DNA of 64,000 nucleotides from contig NC_088298.1 in the NCBI RefSeq assembly GCF_032854445.1, positions 476,274-540,273 of the forward strand, given 5' to 3'. Both the position numbers and the translations under genes were made by a program. The notes under the pieces were generated by a model. The model saw only the letters and a list, made by a program, of their open reading frames with translations, was not told the DNA's origin and searched no databases. This DNA is from Liolophura sinensis (Eukaryota; Mollusca; Polyplacophora; Chitonida; Chitonidae). How positions within the stretch are numbered: the first letter of the stretch is position 1; every line of letters starts with the position of its first letter. Shown piece by piece: positions 1 to 10,050 of the stretch.

Positions 1-1007
1 TGACCAGCTCACCGTTCGAAGTGGTGTGCATTGACTTTTGTCCATCTGGAAAAAGCTAAGGGTGGGTTCGAGTACTTGTTAGTAGTTGTTGACCACTTTA
101 CTCGCTTTGCACAAGTGTACCGCACAAGGAATAAGGCTGGGAAAACTGCGGCTGAACGGGTTTTCAGTGACTTTATTGCCCGTTTCGGATTTCCGGCACG
201 TCTTTTTCCACGATCAGGGTGGGGAATTCCAGAACGAGTTGTTTTCTCAACTACGGCAACTTCGTGGCATGGTTAGCTCGAGAACAACCCCTACCACCCA
301 CAAGGAAACGGGAAGGCAGAACGGTTTAATCGGACAATTTTAAGCATGTTGAAAACCTTGTCCTCCAGAGAGAAGCCTAATTGGAAAGAACACGTGAACT
401 TGTACACGCCTTCAACTGTACAAAGAATGATCCTACAGGTTATTCGCCGTTTTTCCTATTGTTCGGACGATCTCCTCGTCTTCCTGTGGACATCTTGTTT
501 GACATTCAGAATGCTCACAAACAGTATGTCCATGAGTGGCAAACAAATATGAAACAAGCGTACAGACTGGCTTCTGAAACAGCAACAAAATCAGCAGCAA
601 AGGGCAAGAAGAACTACGACAGCAAAATGATGTCAAACATGCTTCAGCCAAATGACAGGGTTCTTGTCCGGAATTTATCAGAACGAGGTGGACCTGGAAA
701 ACTGAGATCGTGGTGGGAAGACAAGGTGCATGTCGTCCTTCAGCGCCTAAGCGATGACAGTCCTGTCTATCAAGTGAAAGCTGAGGATGGAACTGGCAAA
801 GTTCGGACATTGCATAGAAGCCTACTCCTGCCTTGTGATAATCTTCCATTGAAGCTGCCAAAACCTACTCGAGCAAAGTCAGGAATACTTCGAAAAGTGA
901 AGGAAAAAGGGAAGCGCGACACTGTGGAACACCCAGAGACTGTCATTGTTCTACGAACCACTCTTGCCAATCAAGATCAGTATCCGAATCAGTCAATTCA
1001 AGCTTAA
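1..1007 (+). pseudogene. Ty3/gypsy integrase, 3' half of pol, frameshifted
   Basis: Remnant of a Ty3/gypsy retrotransposon pol gene that enters from the left edge. Around 22-270 the integrase catalytic core is seen in shifting frames: a V-C-I-D start of strand 1, a [13 protein letters not shown] stretch, then [12 protein letters not shown] carrying the second Asp. The segment with the third acidic residue (an ENGKAER-like region near 300-335) lies in yet another frame. From 381 to 1007 one frame is open and holds the integrase C-terminal part, with GYSPFFLLFGRSPRLPVD and a chromodomain-like or GPY/F-like tail (NDRVLVRNLSERGGPGKLR). At least three frameshifts make it non-functional. Because integrase lies before the RNase H at 2531, it belongs to a different gypsy copy than that one. 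Confidence 0.85.
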
Positions 1008-1488
1008 CCCTCAGACTGAGTCTTTCATTCCGAGAACTGAAGTGACACCACGAGGACACTCTCTACAGTGCATCGGATGCGGCCAGTGATCGTCGCACGG
1101 TTCCATTATATTCGTTGTCACAATCGGAACTGGAATGAACACTGAGACAACGATCCAAGAGGACAATCAAACCACCGTCCCGGCTGACTTACAACACAAT
1201 GGGAAATGTCACTGAGTACCGATCGCCGCCTTGTTTGAGGACAGTAAATCGTTACGGAGTAACCTTGGCGTGGCCATGGCAGTTTTTTCCCCTGCGGATA
1301 GGTTCACCATTTCCGATGTTCCAAATACTCCATCCGGAATTATGATGTGATATCATTGTATACGTTGTATTGAGACTGGTTGTCCGCCATCTTCCATTAA
1401 AAGCCCTATGCCCTCTAAATAATTTGTCTCGTCTTGTCTGTATTACAGCCCTACATTGCGCCAGACCATAGGAAGGGCAACAATAACA
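1008..1488. other. Unassigned stretch after the gypsy integrase
   Basis: No gene recognised. It probably contains the 3' untranslated part of the gypsy copy that ends at 1007, but I could not define a polypurine tract or LTR edge. Confidence 0.3.
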
Positions 1489-1973
1489 TGCTGCCTCGGG
1501 GCACACCCTAGGGTACACCCATTTCCTGCTCATAAGAGTCCGAAAGAGTTAACCCCACCTGTGCCTTAAACTGATTATCGGAAAAAATTGAGATCTAAAT
1601 AGAGGTCAGAGACTTTTTAAACCCATATCCGCGAGGTCTTTTAAAATACCATATTTCCATGTGGTGTTGTAGGCCTTTTCAAGGTCGAAAAATATGGACA
1701 CCACATGTTCATTATTGGTGACACCATCTGGAATAAAGGTTTCAAATCAGTCAAGGTGATCCATAGTAGATCTACCTTGCCGAAAACCACACTGTATATT
1801 AGAAAGTAACTTGTTGATTTCAAGAAACCAAATAAGTCTATCATCCGTTCCATAGTCTTACAGACACAGCTGGTAAGAGCTATGGGACGGTAGTTATTTG
1901 GATCAGTATGATCCTTACCTGGTTTAGGAACTGTCCATGAGGATGGAAAATTATTAACTTATCCAAATATCAC
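1489..1973 (-). pseudogene. LINE reverse-transcriptase fragment
   Basis: A piece of the same I-group LINE family that is found complete at 58437-64000. It aligns by eye with 22801-23290 and 60470-60970, covering the RT palm from the GVPQG motif back through the FFDLEKAYDTTW region to the NYRPIALTS region. A deletion of about 20 bases removes part of the IIPVPKPGK segment, and several frameshifts are present. Both ends are truncated, with neither 5' nor 3' LINE termini, so it is a dead fragment. Confidence 0.85.
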
Positions 1974-2530
1974 CAAGTGTAACAGATTGTTGATATTCCT
2001 GTGTATGTGACGGGGTAATATTATTCCTCCTGAACATTGTTATACTGTATATATGTTTCTTCTTTTTTCATTTTTCAAAGAAATGTTACCGGCGAAAGTG
2101 ACCCCAGGACTATAATGTTAAAGTTACTGACGCGAACTATTCAGTTGCGATGCACATACCAGAAATGCAAAAAGTGGAATAGTTGTTTGAATAGTTAGTA
2201 ATAGTGTTTGTATGTACGACAATTGAAATTTAGGATAATGTTACTTTAACGGTGTCATTCGTTGGTTCAAATGATTCCACTGACCTAAATGTTCACGTCT
2301 TCAATATGAGGGAAATTAACGTTCTAGTGTGCGTAACGAGAAGTCCACGCCGTATATGATCACTAGCCGAATGTTAATAAATGTATTTTCCCTTGACAAT
2401 GATTGTACATCGGTTACCCAGTTCAAATTCTGGTTTAATAAGGTTAAACTTTCGTGTAACTGTACTTGTAGTTCATTGATGTTCAAACCATGCAAATCTA
2501 TAATGTAACTTTGAATTTGAAGTGCTCTGA
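1974..2530. other. Unassigned AT-rich sequence
   Basis: No recognisable gene or repeat family. It sits between a LINE fragment and the truncated 5' edge of a gypsy RNase H region. Confidence 0.3.
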
Positions 2531-2646
2531 CTTTAACCTCAATCAGAAAGACTCTTCCCACACCAAGATAATCTCCTATGCCAGTCGACCCCTCACGCCT
2601 GTTGAACAACGCTACAGTCAAACAGAGCGTGAAGCACTTGGTCTTA
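2531..2646 (+). pseudogene. Ty3/gypsy RNase H, upstream part, interrupted by Harbinger
   Basis: Encodes the ISYASRPLTPVEQRYSQTER signature of the gypsy RNase H domain. The frame stops abruptly at 2646, where the Harbinger element begins, and resumes at 6293-6296 with the TVVTDHKPL part of the same domain. Sequence upstream of about 2531 no longer resembles reverse transcriptase, so this gypsy copy was already 5'-truncated or heavily decayed. Confidence 0.85.
2644..2646. repeat. Left TTA target-site duplication of Harbinger
   Basis: TTA immediately left of the element, repeated at 6293-6295. Removing the element plus one TTA puts the RNase H codons on the two sides back into the same frame, which supports these exact borders. 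Confidence 0.85.
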
Positions 2647-2704
2647 GTCTGCGCACAAAAAGAACGCTTGCTCGCGATAAAAGCGAGCGCGATAAAGCAA
2701 GCAC
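2647..2704 (+). repeat. Harbinger left terminal inverted repeat
   Basis: Begins gt-ct-gcgcacaaaaagaac and continues through cgcttgctcgcgataaa to about 2704. It is the inverted copy of 6237-6292, with one substitution and one 2-base indel near the very end. An inverted copy of the core (tttatcgcgagcaagcg) recurs internally at 2815-2831, a possible second transposase-binding site. Confidence 0.9.
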
Positions 2705-2913
2705 TTGTAATGTTGTTCAGAATTTGCTTGTGCCGCACAAAAAGTACGCTAGCTTTATCGCGCCTGCGATGTCAAGCGACGCTTGGAAAGCGTAAAGAAC
2801 CAAAAGTTAATTCTTTTATCGCGAGCAAGCGTGTTTTTGGTGCCCCCCACGTGTGTTGTCTAGTCACGATCTGGCAAGTGCAGTGTGTTTTCTCTTCTGA
2901 CAGTCCGACCAAA

Positions 2914-5218
2914 ATGGATGTGGAGTCTTTGATATCAGCCGTGTTTCGAAAACTTGCAATTTGGGACAAAAGAAGGAAAGACCACGCAAAGCGCAACGTT
3001 GTGAATCGTGCTTGGAAAGAAATTAGGGAAGAGCAGAAACATGATGGTAAGAATAACTTTATTGTATGTATTTATTCATGGCTGCTTTCATTTATTTGTG
3101 CTTCATTGCCTTCTATTCTGTAGTATAAGTCCCCCCTCTCTCTCTCTCCTCTCTCTTTTTCCTTTCATGTCCAATATCTTTCTCATTATTTCCTTGGACC
3201 CTCTCGCTCTAGCCAACTCTACTATAAGCTCATTGTAATCTACTAACAAAAGAAAATCGAAGACAGATCTACTTTTATATTTACAAGAGCAGCGTCTGGT
3301 CAGTTTACAAACGCTTTTAATGGACTTTGGCCCAGATTGTTCTTTGAAGGTTACATTTTCTTGTTGATAGGCTATTGAATATATTGCAGAGGATATCTAC
3401 CGAAGTATGCTTTAAAAACATCCCTAACAGTTTTTGAATCATTACATGGCCTCCCAACACGGTCCCAAACTATGCCTTGGTTTTCAACCGAAACTTCGGT
3501 GAGGTTTTGCACCATGCCTTCTTTGTCTATTATAGTGTTATGCAGGACACAAACACATTTTACAGTGCGATCGGCAAGCAGCACGTCTGTCTCAATTTCT
3601 TTGTTTAGCAAACGCCATTTTGCTACCAAAATTCCAAACGCACATTCCACGGTTTTTCTACATCTTGACGATCTCTTGTTGAAGCAGTCTTCATCAAGAG
3701 GGAGATTTGTTCCACTGTAGGGTTTCAAAACATGAGTCATTAGTGGGTATGCCTCGTCAGCAATGAACACAAATGGGGCCACGACATTGGAGTTTGGCAG
3801 GGCTGTAGGCTCTGGTATATGCAGTTTTTCTTGTACAAGAGCACGATAAAGGCCCGAGGCTTGGAAAGTACCTCCATCGCTTTGTTTCCCGTGTTCCCCA
3901 ACGTTGATTGTCAGAAATTTGTAATGAGCATCAACAACAGCCTGCAACACTATTGAGAAATATCTTTTGTAGTTCTGAAACATGGATGCTGATTTGCTGG
4001 GACAACGGATTCGAATATGCTTTCCGTCTATCGCTCCTAAGCAGTTTGGGAAATTCCAAAGATTGTAAAAGTCATCAGAAGCCGATAGGAATGTTTCCCT
4101 GGTTGGAGAGGGCATATGCACTGGTTTCAGCTCATCCCATATAGCAGTAACAGTTTCAGACACAACGTGTGCTACAGTGGAGGCACCCACCCGGAAGTTG
4201 AAGGCAAGGGTCTTAAAAGATGAAGCGGTTGCAAGAAATCTGAAAAAAACGACGTTCATCATATTCGTTGTGTCTCTGAAAGCGACTTTTGAATTGTGAT
4301 ATATATATTTGACTTGCTGGAATGGGGCAATCATTATGACTCAGTTTATGTGAACTTTCATCATTGACAATAATATTATATGCAAGCACTATATCATAAA
4401 TAATAATGTGCTGTTAATTTTTTTGTTTTCAGAAACTGCACTGAAGAACAAATGGAAGTCCCTGCGAGACTACTTTGCGACAGAATACAATAAAAGGTCT
4501 GTGCCAAGATCAGGAGACGCTGCAAGCAATCGCGCACAATCAAAGTGGCAGTTTTTCAATCAGCTTCTCTTTTTGAAAGATATTGTTGCGCCGAGAACTT
4601 CATTCGACTCCCTAGATCTGGATAACTTTGAAGGTAATCAACCAAGCCCGGGGATTGCGGATGAGTCTGGAACAGAAGTAGACACCCAGGGCAGCAATGT
4701 GGAAAGTCAAGGACCGGACACATTTGAAAATCCTACAGCCTTTGAAGCACCAGAGCCTGGGCCGTTCCAGGAGTTTTCTCCGGGGCCTCCGTCGAGTAAA
4801 CGTACAAACACAAGAGCAGGACCCCCCAAAAAAACGCAGTCGAGACAACTCGGACAGTTACAGGGAACTGATAGATATAGAAGAAAGAAAACTTCAATAC
4901 TTATGTCAAAAAAGAGAAAATGCCGAGCAAACAAATGATGCTGACTTCCAATTCCTCAAATCATTATACCCATACATGAAAATGGTCCCTGAGCACCTGA
5001 AACTCTGTGTTCGCAATCGAATACAGTCAGTTCTGCAAGAGTTTGTATACCCACCAACAGTACAACAACGTTCACAAAGCCAACCTCAAGATCTGGATGT
5101 ACAATTGCGAGATAGCACATCGCCTGCATTGTCTTACCAAAGCTATAGCACAGGTTCAACACCTAATAGCATTGATTCCTACACCACTCAGCCAGACTCT
5201 CATCATTTCCAGTACTAA
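2914..5218 (+). CDS. MADF-BESS DNA-binding partner protein of the Harbinger element (two exons)
   Basis: Exon 1 is 2914-3046 and exon 2 is 4433-5218. A gtaag donor at 3047 and a pyrimidine-rich ttttgttttcag acceptor ending at 4432 join in frame, completing a MADF (Myb/SANT-like) domain: WDKRRKDHAKRNVVNRAW in exon 1, then NKWKSLRDYFATEYNK in exon 2. The C-terminus has a BESS-like motif (DFQFLKSLYPYMKMVPEHLK) and a polar Q/S-rich tail. In Harbinger elements such a partner brings the nuclease to DNA and to the nucleus. Exon 2 changes frame at a run of six C and seven A (4822-4834). The spliced length is 919 nt, one base more than 306 codons, so one extra base would explain it; an assembly error is possible. 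Expected length is about 305 residues. Confidence 0.82.
3130..3165. repeat. CT-rich microsatellite
   Basis: Short (CT)n/T-rich run in the first intron of the MADF-BESS gene, downstream of the nuclease stop codon. Confidence 0.7.
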
Positions 5219-6144
5219 TTGTTTTCATTATGATCGTTAAGACATCTGTCAACGCCTGAACAAAAGATATTAAGCAGCGTTTTTGTTAATATGTTGTAAT
5301 CTTTATGTTGGTTTATTTTTTCAGCTGTTATCATTTCTACACCAGGTACATTCATTTAGAGTGCTGAAGACAAAGAGTCATCAAATGATCCTTAATTTTG
5401 TTGTACTCAAATTGTATTTTACACAAGATAATTAATATGCCAGTTAGGCGTAAATGATTTTTTTCTTTCGCAAGTGGAAAATCATTCTTATTCTTTACGA
5501 ACAGTGATCTTTTTCAAACATCTATGTTGTTGATTTTATATAATCATTCTATAACTAAGATAGTTTCTGAGTTTGTTGGCTGTTTTCTCTGTTTGTTTAT
5601 TGTCTTTTGTGAGTAACAACCTTTTTAATCCTACTCTTCTCTCCTAAAATGTCCTCACCATAAGTTTAAAACAAACAAGAGATTTACCTGTTGTAGTTCA
5701 TAATGGAGATCAATAAACTTTATGATACACGTTTACACAGTCTTAGTTCATTGTGTATGCATGAATATATATTTACAGTTATTACTTCATACTTATATAT
5801 ATAACTGTATATACACATACGTTTCAACTAAGGGTGACTCACCTGAGCGTAATAACTGGACGCTCCTCTGGCAGAATTGGTTGTTGGTGCCAGTTGCACC
5901 AGTTCTTTGTTATCTTTGGTTCAATTTTTTCTAAGATATACTTGAATGTCTCTTGGCTCATTCTCAAGTATGACTGGAAACGAGAAGGGCTCCTTTCAAG
6001 CAGAGGAAACAAGTGGTGATATTCACCTTCCATTCGCCTCCTTTTATTTATCTCATGAACGCCCATTCTTTTGCGTTCTCCTAGGATAATTTTCGGCAAA
6101 ACACTGTCTAGCAACAATAGTTCGTCTTCACTTGAATCCGCCAT
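3372..6144 (-). CDS. Harbinger DDE nuclease (HARBI1-like transposase, two exons)
   Basis: On the minus strand, exon 1 is 6144-5843 and exon 2 is 4239-3372. The donor reads cag/gtgagt and the acceptor ttttttcag. The joined frame gives 389 residues, within the family's usual range. Exon 1 holds the N-terminal helical region; the joint makes an ITLR-FLAT sequence typical of DDE_Tnp_4 proteins. Exon 2 carries the catalytic residues: CLGAIDGKHIRI (first Asp), FIADEAYPLMTH (second Asp) and KTVECAFGILVAKWR (Glu). The start ATG at 6144 has a good context (ggcaccATGG). It performs cut-and-paste of the element in the nucleus with its partner. No stop or frameshift is seen, so it may be functional. Confidence 0.9.
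5219..5842. other. Intron of the Harbinger nuclease, no other gene
   Basis: AT-rich sequence between the end of the MADF-BESS exon and the nuclease exon 1. It also serves as the 3' untranslated region of the plus-strand gene. No further coding sequence is recognised. Confidence 0.6.
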
Positions 6145-6236
6145 GGTGCCAAATGACAAAAATCTACCAGTCGCAAGCGCTATTTACAATCTGTCAATAT
6201 GTCCACCTCAACGACAAGCAAACGCTTTCATTTCAC

Positions 6237-6292
6237 GTGCTTGCTTTATCGCGCTCGTTTTTATCGCGAGCAAGCGTTCTTTTTGTGCGCAC
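6237..6292 (-). repeat. Harbinger right terminal inverted repeat
   Basis: Inverted counterpart of 2647-2704, ending tttttgtgcgcac directly before the TTA duplication at 6293-6295. Confidence 0.9.
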
Positions 6293-7917
6293 TTACCTGG
6301 GGAATACTGCACAATCATCCCTATCTCTACGGACGAACATTTACCGTTGTTACAGACCACAAACCCTTGATTCCACTGTTCAACAAAGCCAGCTGGAAAC
6401 CTCCTGCGAGAATTGAACGCTGGATCTTAAAGCTTCAAGGATACTCGTACAACGTAACATATCGCCCAGGACATGACAATCCAGCTGATTTTCTGTCCAG
6501 ACACCCTTTTCAGTCCCCAGACGCTCCAAGCTGTAAAGAAAAGATGGCTGAGGAACACATAAACTTTCTAACGCAGCATGCAGTTCCCAAAGCGCTAACA
6601 CTCGCAGAAATTCAAGACGCCACGAAGGCCGGTCCACTATTGCGAACTGCAATGGGCTTAGTTAAAGGCAACAAATGGAAATCTGCCTACAAACCAAATG
6701 TTAACGCAAAGCTTGACAGCGCTACAGCAAGACAGCTTCAGTCCTTTGCTACAGTGCACACTAAGTTATCAGTAAACTCTGACGGAAATATCCTCCTGTT
6801 TGGTTCCCGCATTCTGATACCAGCCTGCCTTTGACATTGAGTGTGCGACCACGCCCACGTTGGACATCAAGGTATTGTCAAAACAAGGAAACTGCTTCGT
6901 CAAAAGGTTTGGTTCCCTGGTATCGATAAACTTGTGGAGACAACCATTGATAACTGTATCCCGTGCCAGGCCATAACCCTGAAAACTCTTTCCCGTCGAG
7001 AACCGCTCAAGATGACTGCGCTCCCGCAATCACCATGGGAAAACGTCTGTGCAGATTTCGTTGGACTATACCCTCTGGAGACTACTTACTGATTGTCTAT
7101 GACGAATAGTCCCGTTACCCTGAGGAAGAAAAGGTGTCTTGCACCTCTGTGCGATCCACCATTCCCGCCTTTGACAAGATATTTGCCACACATTGTATAC
7201 CATTAGTTTTGAAAACTGACAATGGACCTCCGTTTAATAGTACAGAGTTTCACCAGTTCCTCGATTACCTAGCTATCAAACATCGGAGAATCACGCCGTA
7301 CTGGCCAAGAGCTAATGGTGATGCAGAAAGGTTCATGAAGACCGCACAGAAAGCCATGCGTGCATCTGAAGCTGAAGGAAAGCCATGGAAACAGGAACTA
7401 TACAAATTCTTAAGGAGTTAAGAATCAACTGACAAACCACCTGCTGAAGTCCTATTCACCAGACCGTACCGCACAACTTGCCCAACCAGTCTCTCAACCC
7501 GACATCCAGGTTAAAGACGGTAGCGCCAAACAGAGAATGAAGTATTATGCTGATCTTCACGCACAGGCTAAGCCAGCGACCATTCGTGTTGGTGATATCG
7601 TACTACTACGCAACCAGAGAAAGGGTAAACTTACACCTCTGTTCAGCTCCAACCCATATAAAGTCACCGCAGTGAAAGGATCAATGATGACCGTTAAACA
7701 TGGAAATCACTCCATCACGAGAAACTCATCATTTATAAAAGTGTTGAGATCTAATAACACATGTTCAGATACTACCGCCAACAATCACATCAGTGACATT
7801 GACCTTGATGACTACGACCTTGCTGATGATGCTACTCCCGCTCACAGCCATGATGAATCAGTGCAACCACGAGTTTCCAGTCGTAGACGACAGCCACCGG
7901 TTCGTTTCAGAGACTAA
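6293..7917 (+). pseudogene. Ty3/gypsy pol, RNase H to integrase, decayed
   Basis: Continues the gypsy copy that the Harbinger interrupts. 6296-6510 holds the rest of RNase H (TVVTDHKPLIPLF, ADFLSRHPF). 6841-7092 has the integrase HHCC zinc region (HVGHQGIVKTRKLL, NCIPCQA) and the first catalytic Asp (CADFVG). 7134-7421 has LKTDNGPPFNS and RANGDAERFMK with the remaining acidic residues. 7537-7917 is the C-terminal domain with GDIVLLRNQRKGK and a basic tail. Stops near 6832, 7090, 7110 and 7420 and frame changes between segments show it is dead. Confidence 0.88.
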
Positions 7918-8177
7918 ATATAACCTCGTGATTGACATTTCTGATTGATGCCTTCCAATAATGAACAATTTGAACTTTTAGTTGTTTTAATTGTACCTTT
8001 TAATCATTAACAAGTACAGTATATAAAGTGCTTAACATTTCATTGCTCTTCAAAGCCTAAGAGTCAGAGCTTGACTATACGGACATTTAATTTTGATATT
8101 TCGATTTATATCATGTGCATAATAGCAGATCTATGATGACTAAGATCTCATGCTTTATTTCCAAATGTTGGGAGGGA
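7918..8177 (+). other. gypsy 3' untranslated region and polypurine tract
   Basis: Non-coding sequence after the pol stop. It ends in a purine run (gggaggga, 8170-8177) immediately before a TGTAATG sequence, the arrangement expected for a polypurine tract next to a 3' LTR. Confidence 0.5.
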
Positions 8178-9660
8178 TGTAATGTTGTCACCCAACAGAT
8201 TACGATTTTATATGTAACCGACACTGGCGACAATATAGATCTACCAGTCGAGTCATTCTGTGTTGCGTTGCTGTCCATAATTAGAACCCACAAAATTATA
8301 GATGGTGACAACTGGCTCGATGAAGTCATAATGTATTGACTTTTGACTAAGAACAAGGAGTATTTGTTTTCAGAGAACTGTCCCACAGAATCGGAATTAC
8401 TGTGACTGCTGTGAGGGTAGACTCGACATCGTATGCTGAATATTGGACTTTGGATGTGTAAATGCGTCAAACCATTGGTGCAGAAGAAGAATCAACAAAT
8501 ATTCTGAACAATAACTGGACTTTAGGAGAGGGGACAAGCGACACATCTCTTCAAATAAGGACAAACATCAGGTCGGAGATTATAACATCGATACCCTTTA
8601 TTTTGATGTTAAAACACTACAGCATTGTGATTTTATACGCATATCCACAGCTGTGTATGTGTTAAATGCTGTCCTTATCGATACTGTAGAATTTGTATTG
8701 TATCTTTCCGGTCCGTCAGTTTTATAGGGTTAAGATTTTGAAGGTTACCGAAGAATCGAGCATGGTGCAGTAACACACGCATGCTATACACACGGACGGG
8801 CGGATTGTTCTTGTTGCGATCACAGTTTTGGGCCGGATTTGACGGACGTCATCTGATATATACGTGTAATTTGCAACATCATAAGGCTGCCAAGAAATTT
8901 TGTAAGTAAACGTAGACTGACCGTAAGTGTTGATTGAACAGATTCTTCAGAATGTCGTTGTTGTTTTAGCATATTACGAAGACGGCAGTCAACGAGTGAT
9001 CAGATTTTGTGACTGTGTAAAGTGAAAGTAGTTTGTAAACAGCTAATTACATGTTATACTGTACTCAGCATCTGAAATATTATCAGTAGAGTAGACATAA
9101 GGCTTTGTGTGTGTATTGTCTTGTGTGTGTATGAGCGTAATTTCAGGTACACTGTATTATCGCTTAAAGTTTGTTTTATACAGCTGGTACCACACGACAG
9201 CGCTTACGCTTATTGCTACCACGCTTACCGGTGTTTAGGTAGCTCAGAACCTCAGTACAACTGTTGGCTTCTGATGTTGTACAGATAGCCTTCAGAGTTA
9301 TGTGTAAAATAAAGCGGAAGCACTTGAGTAAAAGAATCACGGGCACTCTTGTTAATCCTACAGATACTATGGGGTAAATATATGCACACAATTATGAGGC
9401 CTAAAGCTATACAACGTATATACAACATTGCAATAATTGTGTTACTGTACACTACTAAAATTTATGGCAAGACATAATAATTAAGTGTTTAACAATGCAT
9501 ATTTACAGATTTAGGGACTACAATTATTATTTTCTTCCAAAAATTAAATTATTGTTCTTGATGGTCATGTAAATGAAGTTGATTGTGTATAGCACAATGC
9601 TATTTCATGCCTCCAAAACAGAGAAATGTGTCAATAAAAGACGAACATTTGGTCCAGTAG
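8178..9660 (+). repeat. Candidate 3' LTR of the gypsy copy (left edge defined, right edge not)
   Basis: The left edge is set by the purine tract and the TG start at 8178. No second copy exists in the window, so the right edge is unknown; AATAAA-like signals at about 9308 and 9636 are compatible with an LTR of about 1-1.5 kb. No convincing coding sequence is present. Confidence 0.35.
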
Positions 9661-10050
9661 TGTGTTCATGCTGTACATACGTGTTGTTGGTATGATTTTA
9701 ACCATGAAACGTAAAGGGTTATACATCTCAACAATGAATCTATAAAACTGAATTTGCATGTTTTCTGTGTATGATATATTACCTGATATGATGTACGTGT
9801 TTTCAGATATTACAGCTCTCGGATGTAGTGCCTAGTCTTAGCGAATTGTAGTGTAGAATAGACACTTTTTTCTGGATAACAATAGTTTTATTGACAGTTA
9901 CGATCTTAGCTTAAGTAGTTTTGCCAATTGTTAAAAGTAGCATGGGAGAATCAGATATGGAGAGAAACTCTAATGGTTTGGGAATTGAAGACGGACTTTA
10001 AAATAACTGGACAAATTATGGACCTTTAGCAGAAAGATAGACTGAGCTAT
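9661..10050. other. Unassigned
   Basis: AT-rich sequence with no recognised feature, up to the TTAA that starts the piggyBac element. Confidence 0.3.

Larger units (their letters stand above)
2647..6292. mobile_element. PIF/Harbinger DNA transposon, apparently full length (3646 bp)
   Basis: Bounded by long inverted repeats (about 56 bp) and by a 3-bp target duplication TTA at 2644-2646 and 6293-6295, the TWA-type duplication known for PIF/Harbinger. It carries the two genes typical of the superfamily: a DDE nuclease (minus strand, 3372-6144) and a DNA-binding partner (plus strand, 2914-5218). Here the partner is a MADF-BESS protein. Each gene has one intron, and each intron contains the main exon of the other gene. 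The nuclease reads open after splicing. The partner has one apparent single-base frameshift in a homopolymer. Confidence 0.93.

Noticed and set aside
1641-1853. 70-codon minus frame
   Set aside because: Out-of-frame shadow of the LINE RT fragment; the same shadow appears at 22932-23135.
2316-2738. 140-codon minus frame
   Set aside because: Runs across the gypsy/Harbinger border antisense to RNase H; no recognisable protein.
9182-9205. Primer-binding-site-like tggtaccacacgacagcg
   Set aside because: It would imply a 5' LTR, but no gag follows and no tRNA 3' end could be matched with confidence.
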